Of a stretch of DNA of 64,000 nt, positions 60,433 to 64,000 are shown piece after piece. Position numbers and translations under genes: made by a program. Source of the DNA: Xenopus tropicalis (taxonomy: Eukaryota; Chordata; Amphibia; Anura; Pipidae); the NCBI RefSeq assembly GCF_000004195.4, contig NC_030683.2, forward strand, positions 48,993,358 through 49,057,357, written 5' to 3'. The stretch's first letter is position 1. Every line of letters starts with the position of its first letter. The notes below the pieces were generated by a model. The model searched no databases and had not been told where the DNA came from. It saw only the letters and a list, made by a program, of their open reading frames with translations.

Positions 60433-60765
60433 CTGAGTGGTGATCAAAACAATGAATGTAATTTGAGCTTAAGTTTTATAAAGCAATCAGAAATATTGTT
60501 TTAAGAAGCAACGTAAAACTAAATTGAAAATAAAGACATTAAAGCACCTATCATTGCAAACTTGTTTTCCCCACCAGAGGTACTAGCTAAAAGAGCCTGC
60601 ACTACAGCTGGAAAAAAATGCTAATTAATGAGCAATATTCCCAGCTTGTTTATTACACACAAGTGTTTGACAAGATCAGAGGACTCCTCTACTGATTCTA
60701 AACATGGGGAAAACAATTTTACTATGATGAAGTTCAGGAATTCACAAGAAGTAAAATGAACTTAC

Positions 60766-60842
60766 TTTGCTGAAGACACAATGAGTTGTGAATCTTTGTA
60801 AGCTATTAAATAACTCTGATTCTCTGGGTTATGCACAGTTAC
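60766..60842 (-). CDS. wapl: wapl coding exon
   Basis: 77 bp encoding [20 protein letters not shown] and IVSSA plus two bases of a split Lys codon. A long polypyrimidine tract precedes acceptor TTTTCCAG, and the donor is GTAAGT. The phase fits both neighbours. Confidence 0.95.
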
Positions 60843-61613
60843 CTGGAAAAAAATATAAACAGACCAGATTCTTAGCCATAAGAGTAGGACCTGAATTTAA
60901 GTGCTTTACATGGTATTTTGACTAAAACACTTCACAGAGAGAAAGAGTGTGCTCATAATGCCTTCAATTAATTGTGGCATTCCCAGGCATCAGCAAACAT
61001 TTTTTTGTTTTACTAATTTCAGTTAAAAGTGTTGGTAGATAGTCGAATGAGTTGAAAACTGTGGTCCTTGCTGAACCCATCACAGAGGTGAAAATGCCAA
61101 ACTGAAATATCCCTAAAAGTTGTTTTTTTGCCAAAGGGGCATGGGCTTGCCTTAGCAGTAACCCGTAGGTAAATGTACCAGATAGCCCTCCTCTGCAGTT
61201 TTCTGCATCCATGAAGTCACACTTAGATAAAAATGAGGAAATGTACTGAAAAGTGAGTAGACTAGTCTCGTTGACATCTGAAGCCTTTGTAACAATTCCA
61301 CTTTCAAAGGTTTTTGGCAGAAATTTTTAGCTACAGAATATGCTAACAAATATGAATATTTATATGGCTTGGGTTTAAACTATATAAATATATAAGGAAG
61401 ATGACAAAGATAGTACACAAACATGTCCCCCTGCAGGCATTAAAAGAAATATGTAACTAACTGTACTCGGAAGGTACAAATCTCCATGTAACTTTAAGCT
61501 GAAAGGATGGCAATGGTTCTACAAACTAGAATCCATTTAAGATAAAATGTAATTTGTTTAATCATGTTATTACAGCTTTATGCTGAAGAAATAAGCAAAC
61601 TTAGGACACTCAC

Positions 61614-61711
61614 GCTCTCTAAGACCCGTAAACATCGTTCTGCTCCCCACAAAGAAGCAACTAATTTTTCTTCACTTTCATCACGGTCAAGGTGATTAGC
61701 ACATTCTTTAA
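61614..61711 (-). CDS. wapl: wapl coding exon
   Basis: 98 bp. Two bases complete the split Val codon, followed by [15 protein letters not shown] and [17 protein letters not shown]. The acceptor is CCCTCATAG and the donor GTGAGT. It leaves in phase 0, matching the next exon. [13 protein letters not shown] is a highly conserved WAPL segment. Confidence 0.95.
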
Positions 61712-63230
61712 CTATGAGGGGGGAAAAAATTGTTAAACACAAGGAAAACAAATACGGGACATAAAGGGCACATAATAAAAATATAAAATTGCTTAGAGTC
61801 AGAGCATGCTGCAGCAAGCCTTTTTTAATACTTCAGGATTGGGTCTAGTGCTCTCTAGGCTTAATCAAATAAAACTGAACGGGCATATCCTGCAGAGGGA
61901 AAATTATATTTTGCTGTTCTGACCAGCTGTTGCCTAGGCTGAACAGTAGAGGTCACTCAGAGTACATTCCATAAACTTAGCACAGTCAGAACTGCTGATA
62001 TCTTAAAAAAAAAACACCAATATTAAAGTTAAAAATGTTCGTATTATAACACTGAAATTGTACAGTTATAATGTACCCTATACGTTTCTGTTAAAGGGAA
62101 ACTTCACTGAGACACAACATGCATGCTGTCTGTGAAAACATCAATGTTTTAGTCCCTTCTCCCCTGCCAGGATTTTAAATAATGCAGAAACATATCATAT
62201 TTATATGCTGAAATCCAGCTGCAAAAAAAAGGTCTTTATTCATACTTTTTGAAGGAACAGATTACAGCGATATGTATATTAGGGTTTTGTGTGGGGCTGT
62301 TTAACAAATCTTGATTCGGAAGCCAGAGTTCAACTTTAAAACAACTAAACAATGTTGCATGATAGAACAGTTTTATAACAAGCCCTTGTAATCCCTTACA
62401 CACCAAAACACACTGTAGTTTATAAAATTTCCAGTCCCCAAATAAATCCCTGTATAATGAGCAACTCCTCAAGTTGCAGCAAGGGAAAAAAAAAACCTGC
62501 TCACTTGTACAGAGCTCATTATCTTTAAGTTGCAGCAAGGGGAAGGTAGTATAGGTAAATGCAAAGAAATGAACTGTAGCCGTGATATATTATATATGAA
62601 AATTCTTCCGTCAACCCCCCCCCCCCTTAGCTCCATTTGCATATGTCTAAATCTTTTGTGAAGGATTCTGGGTAGGGCTGAATCCCAAAATAGTGGATAT
62701 GGTGAATTCATAACAAAAATCAAGTAGTAGTGATTAAAACATCCCTTGCAACATAAGCTCTATTACATCAGACCTAAAGGTGGCCATATATGGGCCAAGT
62801 TTAGCTGCCAACTGGGCCTCACCAAATAAGCCTGTACACCAGGAAAAGGACTGCTAAACTTTGAGCACCCCTTGCTAAATTTTGTTAATACTGTAAGTGA
62901 AAAAGTAGGAAATATCTAATACAGGTATATGTGTGTTTAAAATACAAGACATTTGCAAATGCTATGGCAGTTAAATTTTATTTCACAGACTTTAAAACAC
63001 AGAAACACAAAAAATAGTAATTGTGGCAATTGCCAATTTTATTATAAAATATTATAAAAAGTTATGTGTACATTTAATTGCTATAATCATAATTATCCTC
63101 CTATTATTATTATCAACATTTATTTATAAAGCACCAACATATTCTGCAGCGCTGTAAAATAAGTTAGGATAGTGTAACAGAAGTGCTAAAGGTGTAGGAC
63201 TGTATGTATAATTAAAGCAACAGAACATAC

Positions 63231-63342
63231 CTTTATCCACAATATGATCAAGACCACCTAGAAGTCTTAACTCCTCTTTAAACCAGTCTCCTGCTCGTTT
63301 TGACGTAAGAGATAGTAATGTTTCCATTGCCAAGTGTCCAGT
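63231..63342 (-). CDS. wapl: wapl coding exon (first visible)
   Basis: 112 bp encoding [20 protein letters not shown] and then [17 protein letters not shown] plus one base of a split Val codon. It is preceded on the minus strand by an acceptor ending AACACAG and followed by donor GTATGT. It enters in phase 0 and leaves in phase 1. The segment belongs to the helical WAPL domain. No further wapl exon was found between here and the right edge. Confidence 0.94.
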
Positions 63343-63450
63343 CTGTGTTGAGGACAAAAAGCCAAATGAACAGATAAATAGAAAAACACACCAACCACAT
63401 GTAGGAATGTTTTCCGGATTAATAACTGCTTGTCTGCAATAGAACAAATT

Positions 63451-63819
63451 TAAGTGTTTTTAAAGTAATTAAAATATAATGTACTGTTGCCCTGCATTGG
63501 TATAACCGGTGTATTTGCTACAGAAACACTACAACAGTTTATATAAATAATGTGCTGTGTAGCTATGGGGCAGCAATTTAAGATGGAAAAATGAGAAAAA
63601 AGGCACAGGTAACACAGCAGATATCAGATAATCTCTGTAGAATAACTGGGTTTTAACTGTTATCTGCTCCTTTGAATAGCTACACAGCAGCTTTGGTTGT
63701 ATAAACTATAGTAGTCTTTCAGTGGCAAAACACACCAGCTGCACCAGTGCAGGGCAACAGTACATTATATCGTAGTTACTTTTATACACTTTCATTTTTT
63801 GGTGCTACTGTTCCTTTAA
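63451..63819. mobile_element. TTAA-type MITE family C, copy 4, left end lost
   Basis: Interior TATAATGTACTGTTGCCCTG and right end GGTGCTACTGTTCCTTTAA match copies 1-3. The left terminus is missing. Confidence 0.8.
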
Positions 63820-64000
63820 CTGCCAATACCATAGCTTTAATGTTTTCCCATTCCAAATTATGCTATAAGGAATGCATTTTGGCTAGCAACAAGCGGGAGA
63901 CTATTTTGTAACTTGTGTCTTTAGCTTTAACTGAATGTGGCCATACATGTAAGAAAAACGGTCTTTCCTATGGAAAGTTGCGATTTGCTATAAAATAAAA

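Larger units (their letters stand above)
47980..63342 (-). other. wapl: wapl gene, 3' half (ten coding exons; 5' part beyond the right edge)
   Basis: WAPL opens the cohesin ring and releases cohesin from chromatin, acting with PDS5 in the nucleus (family knowledge). Ten minus-strand exons with consensus splice sites join in matching phase into 1197 bp, that is 398 sense codons plus TAA. The product matches the C-terminal third of vertebrate WAPL (about 1190 residues in human), part of the helical WAPL domain. Recognisable segments are the [20 protein letters not shown] start, [59 protein letters not shown] and the C-terminus SISRVIEYLEHC. No frameshift or internal stop was found. Introns range from about 0.18 kb to 4.5 kb and hold many transposons. 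The N-terminal half, including any PDS5-binding motifs, lies beyond position 64000. The closest neighbour is the atonal-type bHLH gene about 13 kb downstream, on the same strand. Confidence 0.96.

Overview
This is nuclear DNA from a frog-type vertebrate, most likely Xenopus. It is AT-rich, has intron-split genes with GT-AG borders, and is packed with DNA transposons: Tc1-type elements and many short inverted-repeat elements (MITEs) with TTAA, TTA, TA or 8-bp target duplications. No operons, CRISPR arrays or tRNA/rRNA genes were seen.

Right third (about 48.0-63.4 kb, minus strand): the last ten coding exons of wapl, the cohesin-release factor. All ten have GT-AG borders and matching phases. 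They join into one 398-residue frame that ends in the conserved WAPL C-terminus. The upstream wapl exons lie beyond the right edge. Its introns carry a Tc1 inserted inside another Tc1 (52.3-54.4 kb), a complete but dead mariner-type element with 41-residue D-D spacing (58.2-59.8 kb), several TTAA MITEs and a near-perfect 74-bp palindrome (57.2 kb).

Middle (34.2-34.9 kb, minus strand): an intronless 221-codon atonal-family bHLH gene, closest by motif to ATOH1/ATOH7. Human WAPL neighbours GRID1 and human ATOH1 neighbours GRID2. The two regions are paralogous (BMPR1A/BMPR1B, LDB3/PDLIM5, MMRN2/MMRN1, SNCG/SNCA), so this gene may be an ATOH1 ohnolog absent from the human locus. This is the most interesting item in the window.

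Left half (1-34 kb): no complete host gene was recognised. There is one well-formed exon candidate on the plus strand at 16.3 kb, a weaker terminal-exon candidate at 38.2 kb, two related degenerate tandem arrays full of CCAATCA motifs (21.5-23.9 and 26.3-27.2 kb), three possible solo LTRs, a nearly intact Tc1 element (29.7-31.35 kb) and many MITEs. Most of the remaining sequence is unassigned non-coding DNA.
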